Shown here: positions 1 through 6,185 of the stretch, piece after piece
Layout of the letters: each line of letters opens with the position of its first letter
Position numbering within the stretch: the stretch's first letter is position 1
NCBI GenBank assembly: GCA_036508555.1
Contig: DATCHD010000088.1
Span: forward strand, 1 to 9,329
DNA from: CAINVV01 sp036508555
GTDB lineage: Bacteria; Bacteroidota; Bacteroidia; Bacteroidales; Prolixibacteraceae
Direction: 5' to 3'
DNA: 9,329 nucleotides
Notes under the pieces: generated by a model
The model's input: the letters and a program-made list of their open reading frames with translations, nothing else
Told to the model about the DNA's origin: nothing
The model's database searches: none
Program-made: the position numbers and the translations under genes

Positions 1-1
1 C

Positions 2-229
2 AAAAAGCTGAATCAGCTTCCTGTAATCATTTTCTCTACCTCCTTTGAGCAAGAAGTTGTGAACCAGCTTTGCCAAAACGGGGCACAATATTTCATTCGC
101 AAGCCATCTGAATTTTCACAATTCAAAAAAATAATTCAACAATCGCTTGCACTTATAGTACAAGAAAATATTTCACAACCGACCAGGAAAAATTTTGTGA
201 TCACAGTGCAAAACAGTTTGATTATTTAG
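2..229 (+). CDS. Response regulator receiver domain, C-terminal part (gene starts before the window)
   Basis: The first 75 codons read open from base 2 to the TAG at 227-229. The protein has the end of a CheY-like receiver fold. A beta-4 strand ends in PVIIFSTS, carrying the conserved Ser/Thr switch, and is followed by a helix with NGAQYF. The signature beta-5 FIRKP then gives the conserved Lys-Pro, at residues 34-35 of the visible part. A last helix (FKKIIQQSL) and a short polar tail follow, with no DNA-binding output domain. The phospho-acceptor Asp lies upstream, outside the window. It is probably a stand-alone receiver of the Rcp1/CheY type that takes phosphate from a kinase of the DLQEPL class. 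Only 37 bp separate it from the downstream kinase, which suggests co-transcription. The family call is firm; the output is unknown. Confidence 0.85.
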   Translation, partial: KKLNQLPVIIFSTSFEQEVVNQLCQNGAQYFIRKPSEFSQFKKIIQQSLALIVQENISQPTRKNFVITVQNSLII

Positions 230-266
230 AGAATCATTGAAAAAACAACTTTATTGAGACAGAATT

Positions 267-1526
267 ATGATTAAAATAAAAGAAATGGAAGAGGATGAAT
301 TAGTCATTGCTCACAAAGAACTTGCCTATCAAAAAGAAGAGAGAGAAAAACTGGTAACAGAATTAATTATTGCTAACAAAGAGCTTGTCTTTCTAAAAGA
401 AGAGAAAGGGAAACGGGCAACAGAATTAGGTCTTGCCAACAAAGAACTTGTCTTTCAAGACGAAGAAAAAGGGAAACGGGCAGCAGAGTTAGGCATTGCC
501 AACAAAGAACTTGTCTTTCAAGACGAAGAGAAAGAAAAACGGTCAGCAGAGTTAATCATTGCCAACAAAGAACTTGTCTTTCAAAATGATGAAAAAGAAA
601 AAAGAGCTGCAGAGTTAATCATTGCCAACAAAGAACTTGTCTTTCAAAACGAAGAGAAAGAAAAACGGGCAGCAGAGTTGGGCATTGCTAACAAAGAACT
701 TGCCTTTCAGAACGAAGAGAAAGAAAAACGGGCAGCAGAGTTAATCATTGCCAACAAAGAACTTGCTTTTCAAAACGAAGAGAAAGAAAAACGGGCAGCA
801 GAGTTAATCATTGCCAACAAGGAGTTGCTGGCTTTCACTTATATATCAAGTCACGATTTGCAGGAGCCACTGCGAAAAATACAGACTTTTGTCTCTATTA
901 TACTCGACAATGAAAATAAAAATCTATCCGATACAGGCAAATATAATTTTCAGCGAATGCAATTAGCAGCTGGAAGAATGCAGCAACTCATCGACGATTT
1001 ACTTGCCTTCTCCCGCATCAACACCACCGGTCACAAGTTTGAAAAAATAGACCTCAGTGCAATTATAGAAGAAGTAAAAACCGAACTAAGAGATACCATT
1101 CTGGAAAAACACGCAACCATCGAAGCCACGGAACTCTGTCCTGCACACATCATCACTTTTCAGTTTCGCCAGCTCATGTATAACCTCATAAGTAATGCAC
1201 TCAAATTTTCACAACCCGACATACCATCACACATAATAATAAATAGCCGTATAGTAAAAGACGGTAAATTTAGCAACGGGAAGCTTTCACCCGAAAAAAG
1301 TTATTGCCATATCACCATCAAAGACAATGGCATCGGTTTTGAGCCCCAATTCAGCGAACGCATTTTTGAGGTGTTCCAAAAACTTCACGGAAAAGATGTA
1401 TATGCTGGCACAGGAATCGGACTTGCCATCGTAAAAAAAATAGTAGAGAATCACAACGGAATCATTACCGCAACAAGCGAATTAAATAAAGGAGCAACGT
1501 TTGATATTTATATTCCTACGGCATAA
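267..1526 (+). CDS. Cytosolic histidine kinase with eight 21-residue N-terminal coiled-coil repeats
   Basis: This 419-residue protein has a complete kinase core. Residues 11-178 are eight consecutive 21-residue repeats (typical unit ELIIANKEL, then FQNEEKEKRAA), and a ninth partial unit (179-187) runs directly into the DHp helix. The H-box is SSHDLQEPLRK with His196. The HATPase domain has the N-box (N306, N310), G1 DNGIGF (353-358), an F-box-like FEVFQKLHG and G2 GTGIGL (381-386). I see no transmembrane segment, signal peptide, PAS, GAF or other sensor domain, so it should be cytoplasmic. The family phosphorylates a partner receiver, and the obvious candidate is the regulator ending 37 bp upstream. 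ATG 267 is the first Met in frame and no strong Shine-Dalgarno precedes it. The 21-residue unit equals three heptads, so whole-repeat changes keep coiled-coil register. The input signal is not recognisable. Confidence 0.93.
   Translation: MIKIKEMEEDELVIAHKELAYQKEEREKLVTELIIANKELVFLKEEKGKRATELGLANKELVFQDEEKGKRAAELGIANKELVFQDEEKEKRSAELIIANKELVFQNDEKEKRAAELIIANKELVFQNEEKEKRAAELGIANKELAFQNEEKEKRAAELIIANKELAFQNEEKEKRAAELIIANKELLAFTYISSHDLQEPLRKIQTFVSIILDNENKNLSDTGKYNFQRMQLAAGRMQQLIDDLLAFSRINTTGHKFEKIDLSAIIEEVKTELRDTILEKHATIEATELCPAHIITFQFRQLMYNLISNALKFSQPDIPSHIIINSRIVKDGKFSNGKLSPEKSYCHITIKDNGIGFEPQFSERIFEVFQKLHGKDVYAGTGIGLAIVKKIVENHNGIITATSELNKGATFDIYIPTA
297..827 (+). repeat. 63-bp tandem repeat inside the histidine kinase gene (8 full units plus a partial ninth)
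   Basis: Units begin at 297, 360, 423, 486, 549, 612, 675 and 738, with a partial ninth at 801-827. Each encodes 21 residues opening with EL(I/G)IANKEL or a close variant. The units nearest the kinase core (6 to 8) are almost identical at DNA level. The first unit is the most divergent (ELVIAHKELAYQKEEREKL). That gradient fits recent duplication at the 3' side of the array. All units are exactly in frame and in phase. Confidence 0.95.
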
Positions 1527-1530
1527 CCAA

Positions 1531-1710
1531 ATGGAACAAGACCTGTTGCTGCTGGTATATTCCGGATTTGCTGGCATTCAACAAACAAATACGCCTGAGA
1601 AAAAAGATCTCAAAACTGGATGGCGCCAGTTATTCAATGGTAAAGATCTGACAGGGTGGAAGCATGTAGGTCCCGGCTCCATGTCGGTCGAGGATGGTTC
1701 CGGAACGTAA
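1531..1710 (+). pseudogene. Broken DUF1080 (3-keto-disaccharide hydrolase-like) gene, N-terminal fragment
   Basis: An ATG lies 4 nt after the kinase stop codon. The frame gives a short hydrophobic stretch (LLLLVYSGFAG, possibly a damaged signal peptide), then a typical DUF1080 opening, GWRQLFNGKDLTGWKHVG, and ends at TAA 1708-1710 after only 60 codons. Intact members of the family are usually 200 residues or more, and the rest of the fold (the EVQ strand, GGLY, and the terminal LQGH/FKNI strands) is missing. A perfect 10-bp palindrome (GTTCCGGAAC, 1697-1706) lies right at the premature stop. The fragment is similar to, but clearly not a copy of, the intact DUF1080 gene at 2198-2842. I read it as the remnant of a second paralogue; it is unlikely to make a functional enzyme. 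Confidence 0.7.
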
Positions 1711-2197
1711 ATTCGATTTCGAACCTTTCAGGGGACTGTAGGATGCATTACTCCCGAACGTCCGGTCGAACTGGACGGGGAAGGAAATATGAATGATATT
1801 TTAGGCGACTTTACAGGATTGAACGATTATGAAGGCAGTACTTTTTCTGCAACTTTCCAATTACCAATTTTTGTATTGTCATTGTAATCAATTTGCCATT
1901 CCAAAAGGCAAACTTTCAGGAACGCATATAAAGTAATTGAAAAAATAATTAACTTCGTAAATGTTTTCAGGTATGAGGAAGGGGGACTCCCTGCTGCCCT
2001 TTGTATTGGGGAAAAGGTAGCGGATGGGTCGCAAATTTGAAACCCTGATGAACAAAAGCTCGTAAAGGAAGATTCCGCCAGCTGACGGATTGAGGGTTCC
2101 GCACGGCCAAAAAAATTAGACATATTCGTATGAAACTGTCAGTGGATGCACTGTGAGTACATAGTAATAATCAATAATTCAATTAATTAATTTACAC
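1711..2197 (+). other. Gene-free stretch with decayed coding sequence, no intact gene
   Basis: No intact gene is visible in these 487 bases. The frame of the broken DUF1080 fragment stays largely readable, with stops at TAA 1885-1887, TGA 2038-2040, TGA 2083-2085 and TGA 2131-2133. The part from about 1965 to 2130 has protein-like composition (EEGGLPAALCIGEKVADGSQ, later RIEGSARPKKLDIFV). Two of the TGAs stand where Trp (TGG) would be natural. I cannot assign this to a family with confidence; a faint resemblance to TIGR03067-type domains is only an impression. The last 60 bases before the next ATG are very AT-rich and probably hold the DUF1080 promoter and leader, but I cannot point to a clear Bacteroidota -33/-7 pair. 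Confidence 0.5.
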
Positions 2198-2842
2198 ATG
2201 AAAAAACTTCTCGCCTTACTGCTTGTTGTTGTCTGCCTTCAAAGTTATGGAGCACCAAAAGTGAAAAAAGCCAAACTCCCAAAAGGATTTGTGTCATTGT
2301 TTGATGGTAAAACTCTGAATAATTGGAAATTCAGTGAAAAAGAAGGAACATTCTCAGTGAAGGATGGTGCAATTGTTGTGCATGGTGTCCGCAGCCATTT
2401 GTACTATGATGGCCCTGTTCAAAACCACCTTTTCAAGAACTTCGAGTTAAAAGCCGATGTCATGACTGAGACAGGTGCAAATTCCGGAATCTATTTTTCT
2501 ACCCTGTTCCAGCAAGCTGGTTTCCCGGATAAAGGTTATGAAGTTCAGGTTAACAACTCTCATTCCGACTGGAAGAGAACAGGAGGATTATATGATGTTC
2601 AGGACCTGAGAGAAGTTCCTACCAAAGACTACGAGTGGTTTACAATGGACATTATTGTAGTTGACCAACACATTGTCATTAAGTTAAACGGTAAAACTGT
2701 GGTTGATTACATTGAGCCTGCAGGTGTAAAATACAAAGGTCATCCGGAACGCAAAATCGCAACAGGAACCTTCGCTCTACAGGGCCACGATCCAAAAAGT
2801 ATCGTGTATTTCAAGAATATCATGGTTAAACCACTGCCATAA
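2198..2842 (+). CDS. Secreted DUF1080 / 3-keto-disaccharide hydrolase family protein
   Basis: This 214-residue protein has a clear signal peptide (MKK, hydrophobic core 4-14, probable cleavage near Gly18-Ala19) and a single DUF1080 domain (PF06439), a concanavalin-like beta-sandwich. Visible landmarks are GFVSLFDGKTLNNWKF (30-45), NSGIYF (95-100), the acidic strand YEVQV with Glu115 and Gln117, GGLYDV (129-134), WFTMDI (147-152), LNGK (163-166) and the terminal LQGHDP and VYFKNI strands (194-207). The length is normal for the family, so it looks intact. Characterised relatives act on glycosides oxidised at C3, in pathways that also use Gfo/Idh-type dehydrogenases; no such partner gene is in the window, so the substrate is open. 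The protein is likely periplasmic. It is transcribed towards the MFS gene, with which it shares the hairpin at 2898-2957. Confidence 0.9.
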   Translation: MKKLLALLLVVVCLQSYGAPKVKKAKLPKGFVSLFDGKTLNNWKFSEKEGTFSVKDGAIVVHGVRSHLYYDGPVQNHLFKNFELKADVMTETGANSGIYFSTLFQQAGFPDKGYEVQVNNSHSDWKRTGGLYDVQDLREVPTKDYEWFTMDIIVVDQHIVIKLNGKTVVDYIEPAGVKYKGHPERKIATGTFALQGHDPKSIVYFKNIMVKPLP

Positions 2843-2897
2843 GTGTGAATGACCACTCAGGTTTAAATTTGCCTGAAAACCTGAATCCTGTTTTGTA

Positions 2898-2957
2898 GAT
2901 ATAATTGCAAAAAATAGTTGATAATAGTTTTATCAACTATTTTTTTGCAATTATATC
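2898..2957. terminator. Long hairpin, probable bidirectional terminator between convergent genes
   Basis: The left arm (2898-2923) and right arm (2931-2957) are complementary over 26 bp with a single extra T bulged in the right arm and a 7-nt loop (ATAGTTT). The stem contains an A6 run paired with a T7 run, so on either strand the RNA would carry a U-rich segment in the 3' arm. It lies 55 bp after the stop of the DUF1080 gene (+) and 24 bp after the stop of the MFS gene (-). This placement fits termination of both transcripts. The stem is unusually long and AT-rich, and the U-tract is inside it rather than after it, so efficiency cannot be judged by eye. Confidence 0.75.
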
Positions 2958-2981
2958 GTTTACAATTTACATACAGTTGAA

Positions 2982-4160
2982 TCACAATTCTTTCGGTTTT
3001 CCAATTCTGCCGATGAACAGTGAAATAACCAGTAGCAGACCGGCAATAATGGCTGCAATTGGCAAGCTCTGCTGTACTGTGGATCCTACGCTGAGATTAC
3101 CGATAAATTTGGGTACAAATGTTCCGCCCAGCAAACCAAACGCAAAGACAACGCCAAAGATACTGCCATACAGGCTCTTATCAAACTTCGCAAATGTGAT
3201 GCCAAGGATGGTTGGGAAAATGGGGCCAAAGGCTAGTCCGGTCAGTACAACTGCAACAATGCCGCCAAACGGGCTATTGGCAGTAATCATGAGTACAATT
3301 GCCAGAACTGAAATAGCAGACGTCAAAATAAGCACTTTTGAACCCATGGCTGTTAAATTTTTGATGGTAGAAGATAGAAATCTTCCAGCCATCATGGCTA
3401 TACCGAAAAGGCTAAGCACAAGTCCTGCTTTTACAGCAGGATTATCAACTGAATCAGCAATATATAGCTCTTCCATGAGTTTTTTGATCCATGTTCCCAT
3501 TGTTGAATCCAGGGAGGTGTAACAAAATTGTGCAAGAGCTGCAACTATTACCGCAGGTTTAGTGAGTACTTTCAAGGCCATTGAAAATTTAAATCCGGGC
3601 GAAACATCCGGGAACCTGGTATAAAAAACAAACAGCAGAAAAATGAGAGAAAGAATGCCAATGGCGCTGAGGGCTACAGCGTAGCTCAGATGCAATCCTT
3701 CGAGGATAAAAACAACAAGTAACGGAGTTAACATATATCCGACACCGAAGAACCCATTTCCAAAGTTACTCGCACGGGCCGGATCTTTGCCTTCAAAAAG
3801 TACAACCGGGATAAGGGTATTTCCAACGGTATTCAATGACATTGCACCTATTCCCAATAGAATACATGCAACGAGGGCAACAGCAAAATCGGGGGCAAAT
3901 GCGAGCATGAACATACTAAGGCTGGTTACAGTAAAGCCTAAAATGGCAACAGGTTTATAGCCAATCTTGTCAACAAGGGGACCAATAAAAAGCTGAACGA
4001 TGCAGCTTGTCAGAAACAGACCCATGATGAGCGTTCCAAACTGACCCCCATCTATTTTTAATTTGGCCATTAGTTCGATCGAAACAGATCCGAGGATAAT
4101 CAAACATACGGCCAGTGTAAAAACCGCCATAAGCGCAACAACTGCAGTCATTTTTTTCAT
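2982..4160 (-). CDS. MFS sugar permease, FucP-like
   Basis: This 392-residue integral membrane protein has about twelve hydrophobic helices. The MFS loop 2-3 motif A is present as GPLVDKIGYKP (60-70), and a related MAGRFL stands at the matching place in the second half (257-262). LNTVGN (109-114) and AFGPIFPTILG (310-320) resemble the fucose/hexose permease branch of the superfamily (FucP/HSMR-like), so I predict proton-coupled sugar uptake across the inner membrane. It is the last gene of a three-gene unit after the ROK kinase and the SIS isomerase (67-bp gap), which supports a sugar substrate, but the actual sugar cannot be read from the sequence. An AG-rich stretch (GAGAAG) just upstream of the ATG may serve as a ribosome binding site. 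Transcription should end at the hairpin at 2898-2957. Confidence 0.88.
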   Translation of the reverse strand: MKKMTAVVALMAVFTLAVCLIILGSVSIELMAKLKIDGGQFGTLIMGLFLTSCIVQLFIGPLVDKIGYKPVAILGFTVTSLSMFMLAFAPDFAVALVACILLGIGAMSLNTVGNTLIPVVLFEGKDPARASNFGNGFFGVGYMLTPLLVVFILEGLHLSYAVALSAIGILSLIFLLFVFYTRFPDVSPGFKFSMALKVLTKPAVIVAALAQFCYTSLDSTMGTWIKKLMEELYIADSVDNPAVKAGLVLSLFGIAMMAGRFLSSTIKNLTAMGSKVLILTSAISVLAIVLMITANSPFGGIVAVVLTGLAFGPIFPTILGITFAKFDKSLYGSIFGVVFAFGLLGGTFVPKFIGNLSVGSTVQQSLPIAAIIAGLLLVISLFIGRIGKPKEL

Positions 4161-4227
4161 TTTCTTCTCATTTAAGTTTTTAAAAGCTGATAGTTTAGTT
4201 TTTTTATTTCTGAGGCTGGTTAATGTA

Positions 4228-4797
4228 CTATGTTGTTATTTCCGGGTGTTCCATAAATGCATAACAAATCAGGTGGGATATGACCATATGTGCATCTTCA
4301 ACAATTCCGTAATGTTTTGAATCTATCACTGCAACGTGCTTTGCAATCTCAGACAATTTTCCTTTTTTCCCGCCAATCAATGCGATGGTTTCCAGTCCGT
4401 ATTCTTTTGCCCATTCAAATGCTTTTACCAGGTTAGGCGAACTGCCGCTTACGCTCATGGTTAAAACTACATCACCCGGTTGTGCAAGATTTTTTAACTG
4501 GCAAAGAAAGACATCATCGTAAGAGTAGTCATTTCCAACAGCTGTCATCCAGGCCGAATTGTCATTCAAAGAGAGGCAACGAAAACGATTGGGCAGCAGA
4601 TCAGAAGCCCCTTTGCCCAAATCCGTAATGAAATGAGAGGATGTTGCGGCACTTCCTCCATTGCCAAAAACGAATATTTGCCTTTTCTCTTGATTTGCCT
4701 TAATCAGTACGTTTATAATATCGTTTATTTTATCAAACGGAAGACTATTCAAGGTCTGATTCAGACTATCCACATAATTTTTCATCCATTTTTCCAT
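4228..4797 (-). CDS. SIS-domain phosphosugar isomerase, GmhA/DiaA-like
   Basis: This 189-residue cytosolic protein is a single SIS domain. The sugar-phosphate loop is FGNGGSAATSSHF (44-56), the second is SVSGSSPNLVKA (115-126), and a helix near the C-terminus reads VEDAHMVISHL (166-176). By motif spacing, the active-site/zinc positions of phosphoheptose isomerase GmhA (His, Glu, Gln, His) correspond here to His55, Asp59, Glu167 and His175. Two acidic/amide positions are therefore conservatively changed, which argues for a relative of GmhA rather than the canonical enzyme. The length matches GmhA/DiaA. No heptose (LPS) genes are nearby. Instead it lies 27 bp after a ROK kinase and 67 bp before a sugar permease, which points to isomerisation of a phosphorylated imported sugar. 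A DiaA-like non-catalytic role is possible but less likely given the context. Confidence 0.85.
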   Translation of the reverse strand: MEKWMKNYVDSLNQTLNSLPFDKINDIINVLIKANQEKRQIFVFGNGGSAATSSHFITDLGKGASDLLPNRFRCLSLNDNSAWMTAVGNDYSYDDVFLCQLKNLAQPGDVVLTMSVSGSSPNLVKAFEWAKEYGLETIALIGGKKGKLSEIAKHVAVIDSKHYGIVEDAHMVISHLICYAFMEHPEITT

Positions 4798-4824
4798 AAC
4801 ATTCAGGTTCAGGGTATCAGTTTA

Positions 4825-5751
4825 TTATTTTGTTTTTTTGAAAGCCTGTTGCGCCAGAAGGAGTGCTCCAATACATACAACATCTTCTCCATGTTCTGCG
4901 ATTTTTACTTCCGGTACAGGGTGAAATGATTTCACCACATATTTTGGCAAGGATTCATTAATCCTTTTGAACAAGGGGGCTCCAATCAGAGAGAGTCCTC
5001 CCCCGATTATGATGACTTTGGGATGAAACAGCAGAACTACATAAGAAAGAGCAAAGGCAATATTGTCGGCTGTTTCATCAAGAATTTTAAGAACCCCGCT
5101 ATCGCCCTCCGCAATGGCTGAAGATAGATATTTTGACTCTCCTCCGCTCATGCCCTTTGTAAGTTTTGCAATTGCGCTCGTCGGATTCGCTCTGGCAAAT
5201 TCATGGATTTTATTGTCCACACTCCAACCGCAGCATTGAGATTCCATTGTATTGGAATTACGATCGAAAGGCATCATGCCTATTTCTGCTTCGCCCGGTT
5301 TTTCCCCATGGAAAATTTGTCCGTTTAAAATCATGCCTCCTCCCATTCCGCTGCCCAGGGTAACATAGAAAATGCGTCTTGCTTTTTTGCTGCTGCCTAT
5401 TAGCGCTTCGGCCAGAGCAGCAGTATTGGCATCGTTATCAACCTGTACGGGAAGTCCGGTTAATTTTCCAAGCCAGGAGGCAAGTGGGTAATTGTTCCAT
5501 CCTGAAATTTGATGTGAAGTGCAGATTTTCCCATTCTCAAAGTCAACAGGACCGCCAAAACCTACCCCAATGGCTACCGGTTTATATTTGTTCAGAGTGG
5601 TGATCGCTTTTTTGATTTCTTCCCTGATACCTGCCCCACCAAGATTTCTTTCAACATTGGCACGATACCGGTCGACGATTTTAGCCCTGGAATCGCCAAT
5701 AACCGCCTGAAATTTAGTTCCTCCGATTTCAATGCCAAGATAATATCGCAT
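4825..5751 (-). CDS. ROK-family sugar kinase lacking the usual zinc motif
   Basis: This 308-residue ROK protein is of normal kinase length with no N-terminal helix-turn-helix, so it is a kinase rather than a NagC/Mlc-type repressor. The N-terminal phosphate loop is GIEIGGTKFQ (6-15), GPVD is at 67-70, the catalytic Asp lies in DNDANTAALAEA (105-116; Asp107), TLGSGMGGGM is at 131-140, and the adenosine-side loop GGGL at 250-253. The usual zinc site (GEIGH plus CxCGxxGCxE) is altered: AEIGM has Met159 in place of His, and only Cys173-Cys174-Gly175 remains, followed by WSVD. The ROK family phosphorylates hexoses and amino-hexoses at the hydroxyl. It is the first gene of the ROK-SIS-MFS unit. The substrate is not deducible; the changed zinc region suggests a subfamily different from the classical glucokinases. 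Confidence 0.92.
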   Translation of the reverse strand: MRYYLGIEIGGTKFQAVIGDSRAKIVDRYRANVERNLGGAGIREEIKKAITTLNKYKPVAIGVGFGGPVDFENGKICTSHQISGWNNYPLASWLGKLTGLPVQVDNDANTAALAEALIGSSKKARRIFYVTLGSGMGGGMILNGQIFHGEKPGEAEIGMMPFDRNSNTMESQCCGWSVDNKIHEFARANPTSAIAKLTKGMSGGESKYLSSAIAEGDSGVLKILDETADNIAFALSYVVLLFHPKVIIIGGGLSLIGAPLFKRINESLPKYVVKSFHPVPEVKIAEHGEDVVCIGALLLAQQAFKKTK

Positions 5752-5785
5752 AAAAGGTCTCTTTTGAGATTATAAATTTAGATTT

Positions 5786-6155
5786 TTAATGTGAATAAAC
5801 CAATAAACTCTGATAAAACTTATTGGGAATGACCTGCGGTACCAAACACGTCTTCCAAAGGATCCACCACATACCACGTGGTAAAAGCTCCACCCCAGCC
5901 AAATGAACCCACGGAACCAGGACAAATGGAAGTGCTCTTTTCCGTAATGAGTTCGAAACCCAGTCCAAACATGCTTTTCCTTTCCCAAACTTCAAAATCT
6001 CCGATCTGGTTCGTTCGCATCAGGTCAATGGTTTTTCTTCCCAGCAGTTGCCTGCCATTGAAAGAACCTCCATTCATCAGCATTTTGCAAAACTGACCGT
6101 AAGACCGGCCAGTGCTATTAATAATACATCTGGAGGAATCGGGAAGAAAACTGAT
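5786..6155 (-). pseudogene. C-terminal remnant of a beta-lactamase-type serine hydrolase, frameshifted
   Basis: On the - strand a frame open from 6155 to 5820 reads like the C-terminal third of class C beta-lactamase/esterase proteins (PF00144): INSTGRSYGQFCKMLMNGG, then LLGRKTIDLM, GLGFEL, and GSVGSFGWGGAFTTWYVVDP followed by EDVFG. Just after EDVFG the frame runs off into a short wrong tail ending at 5820. The proper continuation, PQVIPNKFYQSLLVYSH, lies in another frame and ends at 5786. One indel near 5835-5845 explains this. The N-terminal two thirds, with the SxxK nucleophile and YxN motifs, are absent; upstream the frame meets a TGA at 6156-6158 and then the end of the GDPD gene. The piece sits between GDPD and ROK on the same strand. 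It cannot encode an active enzyme. I see no other gene in the 434 bases between those two. Confidence 0.8.
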
Positions 6156-6185
6156 TCAACAAAAAATGCTTTATCACTCTTAAAA

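Noticed and set aside
1892..1912. Small hairpin TTTGCC/GGCAAA as a terminator
   Set aside because: Only 6 bp with a 9-nt loop, no T-run, and not placed after an intact gene.
1827..2123. 98-codon open frame on the - strand
   Set aside because: It is antisense to decayed + strand coding sequence, has no recognisable family, and lacks gene-like neighbours; it is most likely a shadow of the former + strand gene.
2038..2133. Recoded TGA as Trp
   Set aside because: Several intact genes in the window end in TGA (GDPD, hydrolase, barrel), so TGA is a normal stop here and those in the debris indicate decay.
2905..3522. Long + strand open frame
   Set aside because: It lies opposite the well-supported MFS gene, begins inside the terminator hairpin, and has no domain features.
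4228..4797. Calling the SIS protein GmhA of LPS heptose synthesis
   Set aside because: Two active-site-equivalent residues differ and there are no heptose synthesis genes nearby; a general GmhA/DiaA-like isomerase is all the sequence supports.
5800..5826. Inverted repeat CCAATAA/TTATTGG upstream of the ROK gene as an operator or terminator
   Set aside because: Seven AT-rich pairs with a 13-nt spacer are likely by chance in this AT-rich stretch, and they overlap the remnant gene tail.
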